Below are positions 12,601-22,221 of a DNA stretch of 64,000 nucleotides, piece by piece. The translations under genes were made by a program, and so were the position numbers. This DNA is from Andrena cerasifolii (lineage: Eukaryota > Arthropoda > Insecta > Hymenoptera > Andrenidae). The stretch spans positions 5,952,001 to 6,016,000 of the forward strand of contig NC_135121.1 of assembly GCF_050908995.1 (NCBI RefSeq), in the 5' to 3' direction. A model generated the notes under the pieces. It was not told the origin of the DNA. It did no database searches and saw nothing but the letters and a program-made list of their open reading frames with translations. The number at the start of each line of letters is the position of its first letter. Positions within the stretch are counted from its first letter, which is position 1.

Positions 12601-15545
12601 TTGAAAAATGTGAAAATTAAGTAAGACCCTCGTCAGACGGCACAGGTACAATTGTAACTTTTGCGTTTTTAAATTGCGATAACATTTTTTCGAGAAGTCG
12701 GGGAGGGCTGAAGTTTCGTGACATCTCTAAATTTTTTATCTAGATTATATAGACCAAATTTCAGAGAAATATCTCAACCCCCTTTCGAGATAGGGGGTCG
12801 AGTCGAGGGTTGCATCCATAACAATGGCGCCCCCATATATTTTGTATGAAGATAATGCAAGAAAAAAAAGAATGCAATTTTTTTTAATGATAATGTTATT
12901 TTATTATAAAAAAATAAAAAACAGATAATTTACATTATAAAAGAAAATTTGTTAATTTTTTTTATTGATTTTCATTGAGTCTAAGTGTTATCAATTTATC
13001 GAATATTTATGTAAAATATGTGAGGGTGCAATTGTGCCTCTGCCGCCTGTTAACGTTGTAAAATTGTGCCGTCTGTCGAGGGTTGAACTAAGACTTGCTT
13101 ACATAAAAGCATGAAAATGAAAATAAAAATATGTGGAAATTAGTATTTATTACAAAATAAAAATATATGCAACTTTACCAACAGATCTAGCTACATATCA
13201 TCTACCTAATAAATTTAATGCTATTCAACAAAGTCCACCAAAGAAGCGACACCCTGTTTGCTTCTATTGCGATTCATAAGCTCAATGAATAAATTTTTTA
13301 AAATAATTTCAGTAATTTTCTTATTTTTCTACAACTTCAAATGAAATTCCAACTAGTTAAACAACGCATTACACAAAATTTAAAGGCAGTGGTTAATTTT
13401 AAACCTGTAATTGCACCGTGTTTCCACTAGTCGCTTTTAAAATTGAAACACTGAAAAAATTGACACACCCTACTCGAACCTTAATATAATGGAATTTTTA
13501 ATTATTGAAAATTAGGTTAAAAAATATTACATAAGACGCTACCTGACTCTCCCCCCACTCCCTTGTAAGAAAACTTAAGAAATGTACCACCCCCCACCCC
13601 AAAAAAAATCCTTACGTAATTTAAGAACGACCCTTAACTGGGAGGACTTACAAAGTTAAGGGAAGTTTCGCCAGATGACTGCGGAAACGTAGTCGCCTTC
13701 GACGCCAAATTGCGCTGAAAGACACCATCGTAAGTCAACTCGGCGTTATCTTTCTCGCAACCAGAATTCTGAGGCTTCAGAATGCGCCTGGTGGAACTCC
13801 GCCTTGCCTCCGCGAATGCGATCCCCCTCAGTAACATTGAATTCAAAACGACCGCGAACTATCACCTCCAAGAATATTTTCCACTATAAAAGTGTCTGTC
13901 TACCGACATAAAAGCAAGTTCCCGTCGCCGATTCGTCGGTATGGTTTCGCCTTTATCCGCCGGATGAATGGGGATTTTAATTTTTAATAGCGGCGTGAAA
14001 AGGGTGCGAATTTTAGAAGACGCTTTAAAAAAAGAAACGACGTCTTATTTCAAGGGTGCGAGTATTTTTTAACTAGAACGTCACTACTCTTTTTTTCTAA
14101 TCAAATGCTGGGACTGCTTGCGATGCTTGATGCGATTAATTAGCGTGCAAGTTAATAAAGTATTATTTGGAAATTAAGTTTTTTAATTGCTTATATAAAT
14201 TTTCCTTCGATACTCGAAACGAGTTAAAAATTAGTCAATTACAGCCTGGCTAGAAGTTTTTAACTTTCACTTGAATGTCACTTTAATTCACATGTATGTA
14301 TCCTTTTACTGCTTCCAATCATTCATTTTTATCGCAATGAAAAACGAACGCAGATATTCCGAAACCTTTGAACGAACAACTGGTTAACTTCTGAATAACT
14401 TATCGATCCCTACGAGCGAGCCTATCTTTTCTCCTCGGCGTTATCAATTATTATAAGCTGATAGGAATTGCGTACAATCGTGTTCAAAAATATTTACAAT
14501 TTCTACACATTTTTTTTTTTATTAATTATCAGGAATAAATGTGTTTGAGTTTTAACTTGTGAAAATATAATATAAGAATGCTTAGAATTATTATAATAAT
14601 TTGAATGTGGAATTCTGATGTTGAGTCTCTTTAAATAAATGTGTCAAACGATGTCTATAAATGATAAATATATTTGTGGGACAATCGTTATGAAACAAAT
14701 CATGGGTCAATTTCAAGGTCTCTGGAATGTATTCCAATTGTATTTTCATTGAAATTTTATCACAGTTTTTGTAAAAAAATTCTAGATTACCAGATGTGGA
14801 GAAAAAGCGAAGGAAGTCTTGAAAAAATTGTAACTTTTACAAATTTCAATAGCAGAAGCTAAAAATCTACAGAGTTGTTGTTCAGATACAATATTTTCAG
14901 ACAAAAAATAGTCTGTAAGTCAGCTTTGGAAAAAAGACATTTATTTTGCACATAGAAGGTACGGATCGTCAAAGTCAGCTTATGGGTGGCTCACACCCAG
15001 AGTGTCAACGAATAAATGTGCTTTAATAAAGAGAAAAACGATGAAAAATATTGCAAAGTAATTTGAAATGGCAAGGTGGGAATTAAAAAAAAATTGAAAT
15101 GTGATTTAAAAAATGATTAATTAATTATACCAGCATTCACGAAAAATGTTAATTTACAAAATATTCTATAAAACTCTTTCACAAGGACAATAGAATAGAA
15201 AATGAATTTAAGACCTGATTCAAAAAATTATTAATCAATTAATTATACCAGCATTCATGGAAAAAGATTAATTTACAAAATATTCTATAAAACAGTTTCT
15301 TAAGGACAATAGAATGAATTGTAACATATATTTGCAAATATATTATGTAAAGGGTAACAAAGGATATTAAAAAGCAATCTCAAGAAGCACACAACTGATA
15401 CCTTTAATTCTTCCTCTTTTTCAGAGACTGTACTATTGTAATTGCGAGACAAGTATCTATATCAAGATTAAATTAACAGTTGCCCGATATGGTACGACAG
15501 TCTAATTGATCTTACCGTAGTCAATGCTACCTTCACTTCGTTCAT
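292..15545 (-). CDS. Secreted basic protein of unknown family, four exons (spliced)
   Basis: Minus-strand join 15545-15516, 13858-13652, 5338-5119 and 611-292. All junctions are GT-AG and phases agree (0,0,1), giving 258 aa and ending at TGA (294-292). The ATG at 15545 is preceded in frame by TAA two codons upstream. Residues 1-26 form a signal peptide (MNEVKVALTT then a hydrophobic run to AFA, predicted cut before EARRSS). The mature part is basic, with only two cysteines (44, 227), an Ala/Ser-rich middle (80-150), and a basic C-terminal third containing KKR (236-238), a possible processing site. I do not recognise the family; it could be a secreted structural protein or a prohormone. The last acceptor (a tttttttctttcatcgcag tract) is excellent and that of exon 2 is weak. 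No transcript support is available. Confidence 0.68.
612..1932. other. Intronic DNA without recognised features
   Basis: Part of the 4.5-kb intron between exons 4 and 3 of the minus-strand gene. Short frames only; no repeat structure identified apart from AT-rich tracts. Confidence 0.5.
1933..3089 (+). mobile_element. TTAA-flanked MITE with three internal tandem units
   Basis: Outer ends are TTAA(..)TTCGTTGACAC at 1933 and GTGTCAACGAAGGGTTAA ending at 3089, so TTAA target sites with inverted ends as in piggyBac-type elements. Inside, a unit of about 355 bp beginning CTCTGGGTGTGAGCCACCC repeats at 1950, 2309 and 2669. Related single-unit copies lie at 14672-15018 (inverted) and 57834-58274. 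No transposase; non-autonomous. Confidence 0.8.
3530..3650 (+). repeat. (GAT)n-like microsatellite
   Basis: Imperfect ATGATGATG tract at about 3565-3645. The Met/Thr-rich open frame across it is a low-complexity artefact. Confidence 0.8.
4206..4430. mobile_element. Small foldback with TTGGGCAAA ends
   Basis: Left TTGGGCAAAATGTAATCTAA and right TTAGATTACACTTTGCCCAA are inverted, with AT-rich arms containing GTAATTGTG/CACAATTAC. Shares the GAGTTGGGC terminal motif with an element at 63186-63380. Confidence 0.7.
5119..5338 (-). CDS. Secreted-protein gene, coding exon 3
   Basis: 220 nt, residues 80-152 plus one base. Ala/Ser/Thr/Pro-rich: EGEAISFVATASKLAAVED, then KATALKVSPTARATLQALRS, then PLASPTTTRDAETITG. 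Acceptor tctatgaag, donor ACCG|gtgagt. Strikingly richer in G and C than the flanking DNA, as for a coding exon. The plus-strand frame at 5205-5405 is its shadow. Confidence 0.72.
5955..6992. mobile_element. Foldback element with 40-bp inverted ends
   Basis: Left end (5955-5993) containing GAGCCGTTTATTTTGAAAG and GGCGTAAGTCCAT is the reverse complement of 6952-6992. The internal GGCGTAAGTCCAT motif recurs near 6770 and, diverged, near 6150. No coding frame. Confidence 0.7.
7055..7300. mobile_element. Small foldback, TAATAAAAGTTCCATGG ends
   Basis: AATAAAAGTTCCATGGGAAC at 7061-7080 is inverted at about 7258-7281 (TTTCCATGGAACTTTTATTA). The interior is AT-rich. Confidence 0.6.
7541..7762 (+). 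repeat. Retroelement 3'-tail-like repeat (SINE/RTE type?)
   Basis: Starts with a CTCGGCTTCGCCCGAAAT box and ends with the GGCGACAGACAAACACACAA / CTTTCTGCTTTGTATATTAA block. A second copy lies at 58377-58588. Tails of this kind occur on insect non-LTR elements, but the family assignment is tentative. Confidence 0.5.
8324..8910. mobile_element. Near-perfect 590-bp palindromic element
   Basis: Two arms of about 290 bp meet at about 8617. The centre reads CGACAGTGGTTGTCACGCG / GTGACAACCACTGTCGACG. The arms share AATGCACCAATTTTTGCAGA and ATACAGAAACGAAATAG and their complements. Next to it (8935-9065) lies a sequence resembling the ends of the 16.1-17.5 kb element, so it may be an insertion in a related copy. 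Confidence 0.8.
10040..11225. repeat. AATTACAATGTAATTG-rich repeat block
   Basis: Three copies of a unit of about 300 bp starting TTGTGCTAATTGAATTAC at 10046, 10364 and 10664, each with self-complementary TAATTGAATTACAATGTAAT stretches and a shared TTTATTTCTCTTTATATATT segment. The right edge ends AATTCTGCACAACTCT, inverted to the unit start. Confidence 0.7.
11359..11755. mobile_element. TIR element, uninterrupted copy
   Basis: Left GTAAACCAACCAGTGAATGACC, right GGTCATTCACTGGTATGCGG...CTGGTTGCTTTACCCT, inverted ends. The same element at 43482-44507 is interrupted by a nested foldback. Confidence 0.75.
12458..13472. mobile_element. 1.0-kb element with TAGGGTGTGTCAATTTT ends
   Basis: Left TAGGGTGTGTCAATTTT and right AAAATTGACACACCCTA are perfect inverted ends. 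CTCGAAC occurs on both flanks and may be part of a target duplication. Inner inverted motifs: CCCTCGTCAGACGGCAC against GTGCCGTCTGTCGAGGG. Confidence 0.75.
13652..13858 (-). CDS. Secreted-protein gene, coding exon 2
   Basis: 207 nt, residues 11-79. It completes the signal peptide (FAVVLNSMLL, RGIAFA) and starts the mature protein EARRSSTRRILKPQNSGC. Acceptor gaggtgatag is weak; donor AACTTT|gtaagt is strong, phase 0. A second frame (starting RGRFEFNVTEG) is also open across the first 36 codons, so the frame choice rests on phase agreement with exons 1, 3 and 4. Confidence 0.66.
14672..15018 (-). mobile_element. Single-unit copy of the TTCGTTGACAC MITE, inverted
   Basis: Reverse-oriented relative of the 1.9-kb element. 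It carries the complement of the CTCTGGGTGTGAGCCACCC motif (about 14983-15003) and ends GTGTCAACGAATAAA. The left end is degraded. Confidence 0.75.
15516..15545 (-). CDS. Secreted-protein gene, coding exon 1
   Basis: Ten codons, MNEVKVALTT, ending at a good donor (ACG|gtaaga), phase 0. It supplies the N-region and start of the signal peptide. An in-frame stop lies immediately upstream. The 5' boundary of this exon, which includes leader sequence, was not determined. Confidence 0.6.
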
Positions 15546-16135
15546 ATGTTACAATGTGCCGCAGGATTAATACAACAGGAGTTCTTTCACTTACCAAAAG
15601 GTATGAAATTTATATTTTACAATTACTACCAAGATTCTATTATTTGTTAAACAGTCAGTGGCTTATTTAGTGTAAACAGTGCCTAGGGCAAGTGTAAAAT
15701 TTGCACCTCCCCCCACCCTCATGCATATCATTCCAATTCCATTTTTTCTGTTCTACTTCGTCGTTAAAAGTGTTCATCACACAAAACACTTTATATAGAA
15801 TTTAGATAATTCTTTTAAAGAAAGTGGAGCTGAAGGGAGAAAAAGAGGAAAGTTGGAGGCAAATGAAGCCGAAGAGTGCAGCAAGTTTTTTTTCAAAGGT
15901 TCTCTAAAGAGCCATGCGAAGCACACAATTAACAAACGTAAACTACTAACATTAAACATCCAAATAAATTTATTCAAGAAACACTATTTCTTTCAGTTTT
16001 TTTTTGCGCCCCCCGGCATTGGCGCCGAGGGTACGAGCCCCACTTGCCCCACCCTAGATACGCCTCTGTAAACAGTACAAACGAATTATGCAATTATTAC
16101 ATGCATTTACCCTGCAACCAATTATTAGATGACAC

Positions 16136-17474
16136 ACAGTCGCATCGGAAAATAAGTTGACACTCTTTAAAATCGCATAACTTTTTTAAAATTGGTCCGA
16201 ATGACTTGAGGTTTTTTTTAGAAGCTAGAGGAATTAGTTTTCTAGGTGACGTGTTTTGTTGTTTTGGAAAAAATTGCAACTGGTCGGAATAGCGATGAAA
16301 ATAGTGAAGGTCGTTTTTTCGAAAATTTTTTTCTGAGCCTGTAATGAAAATTCAAAAAACCCGTTTGTAGATTGAAGTAAGTTGTATACATGCTGAAAGT
16401 TTCATCTAAATCCGTTAACGTTGCTCTGAGCTACACACGTTTAAAGATCATAAGGGGACCTTACGGTCTAAAAGTCGATTTTTTTTTATTTCATTTTTCG
16501 AATGTTCAAACTTTTAGGAATGCGTGTTTAAAAGGATTTGTTGAAATTCCCGAAGTTATAGGCATTTGAGTAGCGGCAAATTCATGGACAACAACCAGCC
16601 ACTCGGCGCCCACGTAAAACTTTAAACGCGTTTTTCTCGAAACAGTGTTCTCAAAATGGTGGGACCTGTATTTCCAAAAGTTATTATCCGATTCGACTGA
16701 AACTTTTTTTATTTTGAAGAACATACTTCTGGCTAGGGCGGAAACCAGTAAACTTTTTAAAAACTAAAAAATTTATAATTTTTAAAGGCGTTGAAAGGAT
16801 GAAAATATAGGGAAAAAGTGATTTCAAAATTCAAGTGTCGTTATTTTCTAAAAAAAATGTAATTTTTGTAATTTGTTCTGGTTCACCCCCTAGCCAGAAG
16901 TATGTTCTTCAAAATAAAAAACTTTCAGTCGAATTGGATAATAACTTTTGAAGATACAGGTCCCACCGATTTGGATCAATTTTTTTACGCCTTGACTTTA
17001 ACGACTCCCCAGTGCCGTCTGCAATGATTAATTATAAAACAAAAAATATATTTCTATAATTTAAGACATCCTTAATACAATGCAAAAAGTCCCATTAAAT
17101 TATATATAGTAGTTTTCCTTTAATTAATTCCTAAAGATCACCTATTTTGGGGGGTTCTAGGCTGGAAGGTCCCCTTAAGCTCAGAGCAACGTTAACCGAT
17201 TTAGATGAAACTTTCAGCATGCATACAACTTACTTCAAACTACAAACGGGTTTTTTGAATTTTCATTACAGGCTCAGAAAAAAATTTTCGAAAAAACGAC
17301 CTTCACTATTTTCATCACTATTCCGACCAGTTGCAATTTTTTTCAAAACGACGAAACACGTCACCTAGAAAACTAATTCCTCTAGCTTCTGAAAGAAAAC
17401 TCAAGTCGTTTGGACCAATTTTAAAAAAGTTATGCGGTTTTAAAGACAGTCAACTTACTTTCCGATGCGACTGT
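16136..17474. mobile_element. 1.34-kb foldback element with a nested foldback
   Basis: Ends ACAGTCGCATCGGAAAATAA and the complement (TTACTTTCCGATGCGACTGT). The arms include TTAGAAGCTAGAGGAATTAG, TTTCATCTAAATCCGTTAAC and their complements. A second element sits in the middle (16450-17176). Confidence 0.8.
16450..17176. mobile_element. Foldback family 'AAGGGGACC', copy A (nested)
   Basis: Starts AAGGGGACCTTACGGTCTAA and ends GAAGGTCCCCTTAAG. Inner arms share GGTGGGACCTGTATTTCC... and GATACAGGTCCCACC, with CTGGCTAGGG at the centre. Homologous to copies at 43534, 45964 and 52278. Confidence 0.8.
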
Positions 17475-17641
17475 AGTTTAACACACCGTAACGCACAGTA
17501 GTATCGAAAACGAAATAATCTGGAGACTAAAGAAAGAAGCCACTTGAAATGTTAATGCATTAGAAACATGAAATGTGCAGAATTAAATTTATTAAACAGA
17601 TTAACGTTGGATGGTAAGTTAAGGATCAATTATAAACTCAC

Positions 17642-17716
17642 CGTGACGTAGTACACAGTTTTTGGTTTCCACTAGGGAAACCACAACGATCACCAAGAGA
17701 AGACACTGTAGAAATT
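17642..17716 (-). other. Possible 75-nt leader exon or alternative signal-peptide exon
   Basis: On the minus strand: acceptor atgtttgcag, 75 nt, donor GTCACG|gtgagt. Both sites are good. In one frame it reads FLQCLLLVIVVVSLVETKN, a convincing hydrophobic signal sequence, and an ATG sits just upstream in the same frame (MFAEF...). It could be an untranslated exon of the downstream secreted-protein gene or an alternative first exon. Confidence 0.4.
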
Positions 17717-18629
17717 CTGCAAACATAAGGAAACTCGTATAATTATTTTAAACAAGAAATTTTACAAGTGTTTCGAAAAACAAAGAGGAATAAATTATTA
17801 GATAATTATATTAACCACGTATAAGGTGCACATAGAGTGCTTAAATACGAAATGCAATGAAAACATCTGATAGATCCCTATCTCATTATCAGAAACATTA
17901 TCTTCAGACGCAGATAGGTCTCCACTAAATGACAAAGTTTATAAAACATAGCATTTTAATCTAAGAAGTTAAGAATTAAATTAACAAGTTCGACTGTAGG
18001 GTAAATGTCCCAATTACTGCCAGCGTCCCTATTACAGCCACTTCATTTATTTTACTTGATAAACACGCAACGTATAAAGAAGAGTGTAAAAAATAATTTA
18101 TCATAAAATTGGGACTGTTCTTCTTATTATTATAACGCGTTCTTTATACGTTACGTTTTTTTTAAGTTAAATAAATAAAATGGCAGTAATAGGGACACCG
18201 ACAGTAAATGACATCTACCCTAGCTAATTTCAAATGAGATTCATGCTAAAAAGCAACAGCAGGAATCTTACGAAGAACAGAATTATGCTGATAAAAATGA
18301 AAATATTAAATTTTTACTGTTGCTTTTAAAACTTCTACGTACTTTTACATTCATTTACAATCGAAGAACGTCTGATGCTTGTAACTGTTTTTGGTCATAA
18401 AATTATTCGCTACAAATTTATTGTTAGAATTTAGGTAAAGATTTAAGATTCAACTAGCTTGTATCGCTTGGTTTAGTTACATACTATCTAAGTTAATGTA
18501 ACGTTTAATGCTTTGCACCTTAAATTGCATAATACTACAAGGAAGATTATTCTACTACTATTTTAATTATTTTTTATTAATCTTTGAACAGCCACACTTT
18601 GAAAGCTGAGCAAGCAATACAAACTAACA

Positions 18630-19190
18630 AGGGGAAGACATCATGTGGTAGACACCGATTTTGATGACCCTTGGCACGATGGATCTATGTCGAAAATAAG
18701 TAAATGGGTGTCCGAGCGTTTCAGCCAATGGGCCTAAATAACAGAGATATTTACATGGAAATTATTAAAAATTTCATAGTAACCATTAGGGTTTTAGTGG
18801 GTAAAAATCCCACACTACCCTAGCGCCTGTGGGGAATTCCCTTCTGGAGGCGCCGAGGTACCTTTTGAAGATGTCTCCAAGTTAAAAAAAAATGTATAAA
18901 TTTTTTTTTATTAATTATTTTTTTATAATTTTTTTTTTAGTTGGGGAAATCTTCAAAAGGCACCTCGACTACTTCAGAGGGGAATCCCCCGGAGGGCGCC
19001 AGGGTAGTGGGGGATTTCTACCCATTAAAATCCCATGGCCACTATGAAATTTTTAATAATTTCGAAGTAAATACCTCTATTATTACGGTCCCTTAGCAGA
19101 AACGTTCGGACATCTATTTACTTATTTGCGACATAGATCCATCGTGCCAAGGCTCATCAAAATCGGTGTCTACCACATGGTGTCCTCTCC
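18630..19190. mobile_element. 560-bp palindromic element, copy 1
   Basis: Left GACACCGATTTTGATGA and GGCACGATGGATCTATGTCG; right CGACATAGATCCATCGTGCC and TCATCAAAATCGGTGTC. A homologous copy lies at 25003-25531. Confidence 0.85.
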
Positions 19191-19731
19191 TTCAAAGCTC
19201 GAATGGAAGACAGCAAATTGGGGAACTAAAAACGTGTTTTGTGCAAAATCGATTTGCTGACGTCTAACGAAAGTAAAATAATGATAATGCAAAGTTAAAG
19301 TTGAGCTGGATTTAAATCGAAGGGAATCTAACGCGGTATGCATTGGAAAGAAAGGTTAACCCAATGAAGGTTACAATTATCTTTCGATCTATCACATATA
19401 CTAGTTAAATGTGAGAATTAAAACGCCTTTGGCTTGTATCGGAATGTGAAAGAAACGGTAGCGAGATGTGATAATTAAGAGGAACACTAATGACATCCGT
19501 TATTACTCAAGAAAACGAAATTCGAGGACAATGTATCGATTGAGTCGTCCGCAGTAACCTTTCGAAACGAGGTTAAAAACAACGATCATAATCTTTCGAT
19601 TGATTTTTGTTTCGCAACGCTCCCCGCTTGCCTTTCGCGAATTTTCATTGAGAAAATCTTTGAAAAGAGAAAGAAAAACACGCTAGGGGGGACAAGGAAC
19701 TAGAGTTGCAAACAGAATGGTTCTGACTCAC

Positions 19732-19990
19732 CTGTCTTTTCGACATTTTCTGCTTGTGTCACATAACTGTCAGTTCCCCGAAATTTTCGTACGTTTTCGT
19801 GGAATATTGCTCACATTTGTCACGGCAGAATAAACGGGGAATGATCGTAAAGGACTATTTTGCGAAGAAAATTCGGGCGTCCATGACGGCCCGAAGCTGT
19901 CCGAAGCTACGGAGACGATCATATACCGGGTGATGAAAATTTTCCAGTAAGGTTTGCTTGAAACTTACGACCGGAAGTGGAGAGCGTGCC
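19732..19990 (-). other. Possible 5' leader exon of the minus-strand gene
   Basis: The minus-strand donor GACAG|gtgagt at 19731-19730 is a full consensus. The preceding DNA is richer in G and C than its surroundings and contains ATG TCG AAA AGA CAG (19746-19732). No longer reading frame continues into the next exons in phase, so I regard it as leader. The 5' boundary is a guess. Confidence 0.3.
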
Positions 19991-21673
19991 TGTGATCACG
20001 GAATGATTTTCTACTCATTTGCTTCTTACTACTGGTTACGATACATGCTTGATGTTTCTTTTTACTGAGAGATCACACAAGAGGGGATAATTACAACCTA
20101 TCTCCTTTGGTATTCAGATCTTTTAAACAATATAATTTCCTTTTTCTTTCATTATTCGTGACACAACAGTTCATTTCATACAGTTATTTATTTTACTTTT
20201 TACTGGATAGGTATGGACTTTTACTTTTACTCCTTTGTGCGTCACGAAACTAATTCAATAAATAAATAGAAAATGAGGAATTCATCTTTCGTTTGTTGAT
20301 TATACGTATTTTTGCTTATAAATGAATTTGAATTTAGTTCCACTTATTTAAACGAAAATGTGAAATTACAATTACTGTTTGAGAAAGAACGTAATAATTA
20401 TAAAAAATATGCTTATTTATTTACCTGATGGTATTATTAGAATAGTGCAATTTAATATTTTCCATATAATTAGATAAAATATTCTATAAGTTTATAAAAA
20501 TTATTTTCTAAACTACTAATATTAAATAGTAAACTTTTAAATCGTAATATATTTGTAAAACTAATAAAATAATCAAATGTAAAGTGTGACAGTATTTCTA
20601 AGTTATTAAAATTCGAATTCGAACGACAGTTCATTGGACAATACTGTTTTAATTTAAATTAAAAATAATTTAAATTTAAATCACATGTTTTTATAGGTAG
20701 TAATTATTTGCACACGAAGTATTACATAAAATCATAACAGATTTTTTTATGAAAAACAAAAAAAAAACAAGAAATTAAAGAAGTGTATAACAATGTATTA
20801 ACAATGTATGTGCTTTCCACTTGAAGCACTTAAATGATATCATCAAATTTTAATGAATCATTCATAATGTACTCCAACAGCACATTTATTTATGAACCCT
20901 TTTTTTCTTAATATTACTTTTGTCATGACATGACTGTTCTAATGGTTCTAACTTTTACTCATAGTTAGGAACATTTTATTTTACAAACTTTTTTTTCATT
21001 TCACTAAAATCTGTGTAATAAAATGTATACATTTATTTAAATAAAGTTACGATAATGTATCAGTAGTCCGACGAGAATTAAGCTTCACTGAAAAAGTACG
21101 AAAATTCTACAATAAACATTTCTCAATATTAGAAATGTTTGCTTTTAGCGTAAAAAGTACTAGATAATGATTTAAAGTGATTTTACATGAAAATTCTATC
21201 ATTTATTGCCCGTTTCTTTATTGTTTTATCACTTAAAAGCAATATTACTGTAAACAGCTATTATGTAATAGTACAAGAGGATTAAAAAACGCATGATCTT
21301 TTTATTAACTTCGTCGATGTTTCGAATATCATGTTCAATAAAAAGAAAATGATCATCGAAAAGAAACACAAAATCTCTAGGTAGAAGCCCTAGTAACTTA
21401 ATAGGATTACACATTTTTTGGGGGTAAGAGGCCGTAGGTATTTTTTACCATGCCATACTTAATGCAGTTACAAGAATGATAATGCTGCTTACGTTTATCC
21501 AATCGAGGTAACCTAATATAATGCAGTTACGAGATCGGCAAAAAGTACTAAACACTAAACACTTGTTTCATTTCTTGCCGAGACGTTGGTAGGCCGTCTA
21601 TCGATTCTCCCCACGCACACACCTCCTCTTCAGTCATCGATTGCACTTTTTGCACCTGCCATTTTTTTTCCAG
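19991..21673. other. Head-to-head intergenic region
   Basis: AT-rich stretch between the possible 5' end of the minus-strand gene and the leader of the BTB gene. It presumably holds promoters for one or both. No TATA/Inr pair stands out. A GC-richer patch with ATCGAT motifs lies at about 21580-21660. Confidence 0.4.
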
Positions 21674-22032
21674 AGTAATGGGAGCCTCATCTGAAACCAC
21701 TGGCACGAGGGTGCATTAAAACAGGCTACCCTAACCTACGAAGCCACCCTCACCCTCTTCGTCTCGATGAATCTTCCACAACCAATATTTTTCGAAAATT
21801 CTTAAAGTGTCTCCTGCAAGAGAGAAAAGACAGAGAAAGAGACGGTGGAGAAGCAGAGTGCGCGACGAGGAAAAGAGCAGCGCTGCCGTCAGTAAGAGAG
21901 AAACAGAAGGGGAAGGATAACGATAGAAGAAGGCGAAAGTGAGAGAGAGACGGACAGAGGGTGGGCGGTGGGGGGGCTCTTGGTTTCAGAGAGAGGGAGA
22001 GAGAGGAGGTCGAAGGGAGTCGAGCGAGGAGA
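21674..22032 (+). promoter_or_regulatory. 5' leader of the BTB gene, with two uORFs
   Basis: A strong acceptor (ttttttttccag, ending at 21673) suggests the leader exon starts at 21674, with further 5' exons or the promoter upstream. It holds two short upstream ORFs (21678-21719, 13 codons; 21767-21805, 12 codons) and a GA-rich tract (about 21825-22030) directly before the main ATG. The exon start is inferred. Confidence 0.5.
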
Positions 22033-22221
22033 ATGACGGATAGCCAGCAGCAGTTTTGCTTGCGTTGGAACAACTTTCAAGCTAATATCACCAGCCAATT
22101 CGAGGCCCTCAGGGATGACGAGGACTTCGTCGATGTCACCTTCGCCTGCGACGGCAGGCGTCTCCAGGCGCACAAGGTTGTCCTCTCCGCGTGCAGCCCT
22201 TACTTCAAGGAGTTGTTCAAG
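22033..22221 (+). CDS. BTB gene coding exon 1
   Basis: Encodes residues 1-63, the N-terminal half of the BTB domain, ending at ...KELFK. The donor follows directly (AAG|gttaga), phase 0. Past the donor the frame stays open for about 35 codons, but the sequence no longer resembles BTB. The next conserved residues (TNPCKHPII) start exactly at the acceptor 24230-24231. Confidence 0.95.

Noticed and set aside
21961..22032. In-frame N-terminal extension of the BTB protein from a GTG start
   Set aside because: The 24 residues are encoded by GA-rich leader, start at a non-ATG codon, and are not part of the conserved BTB start that follows the ATG at 22033.
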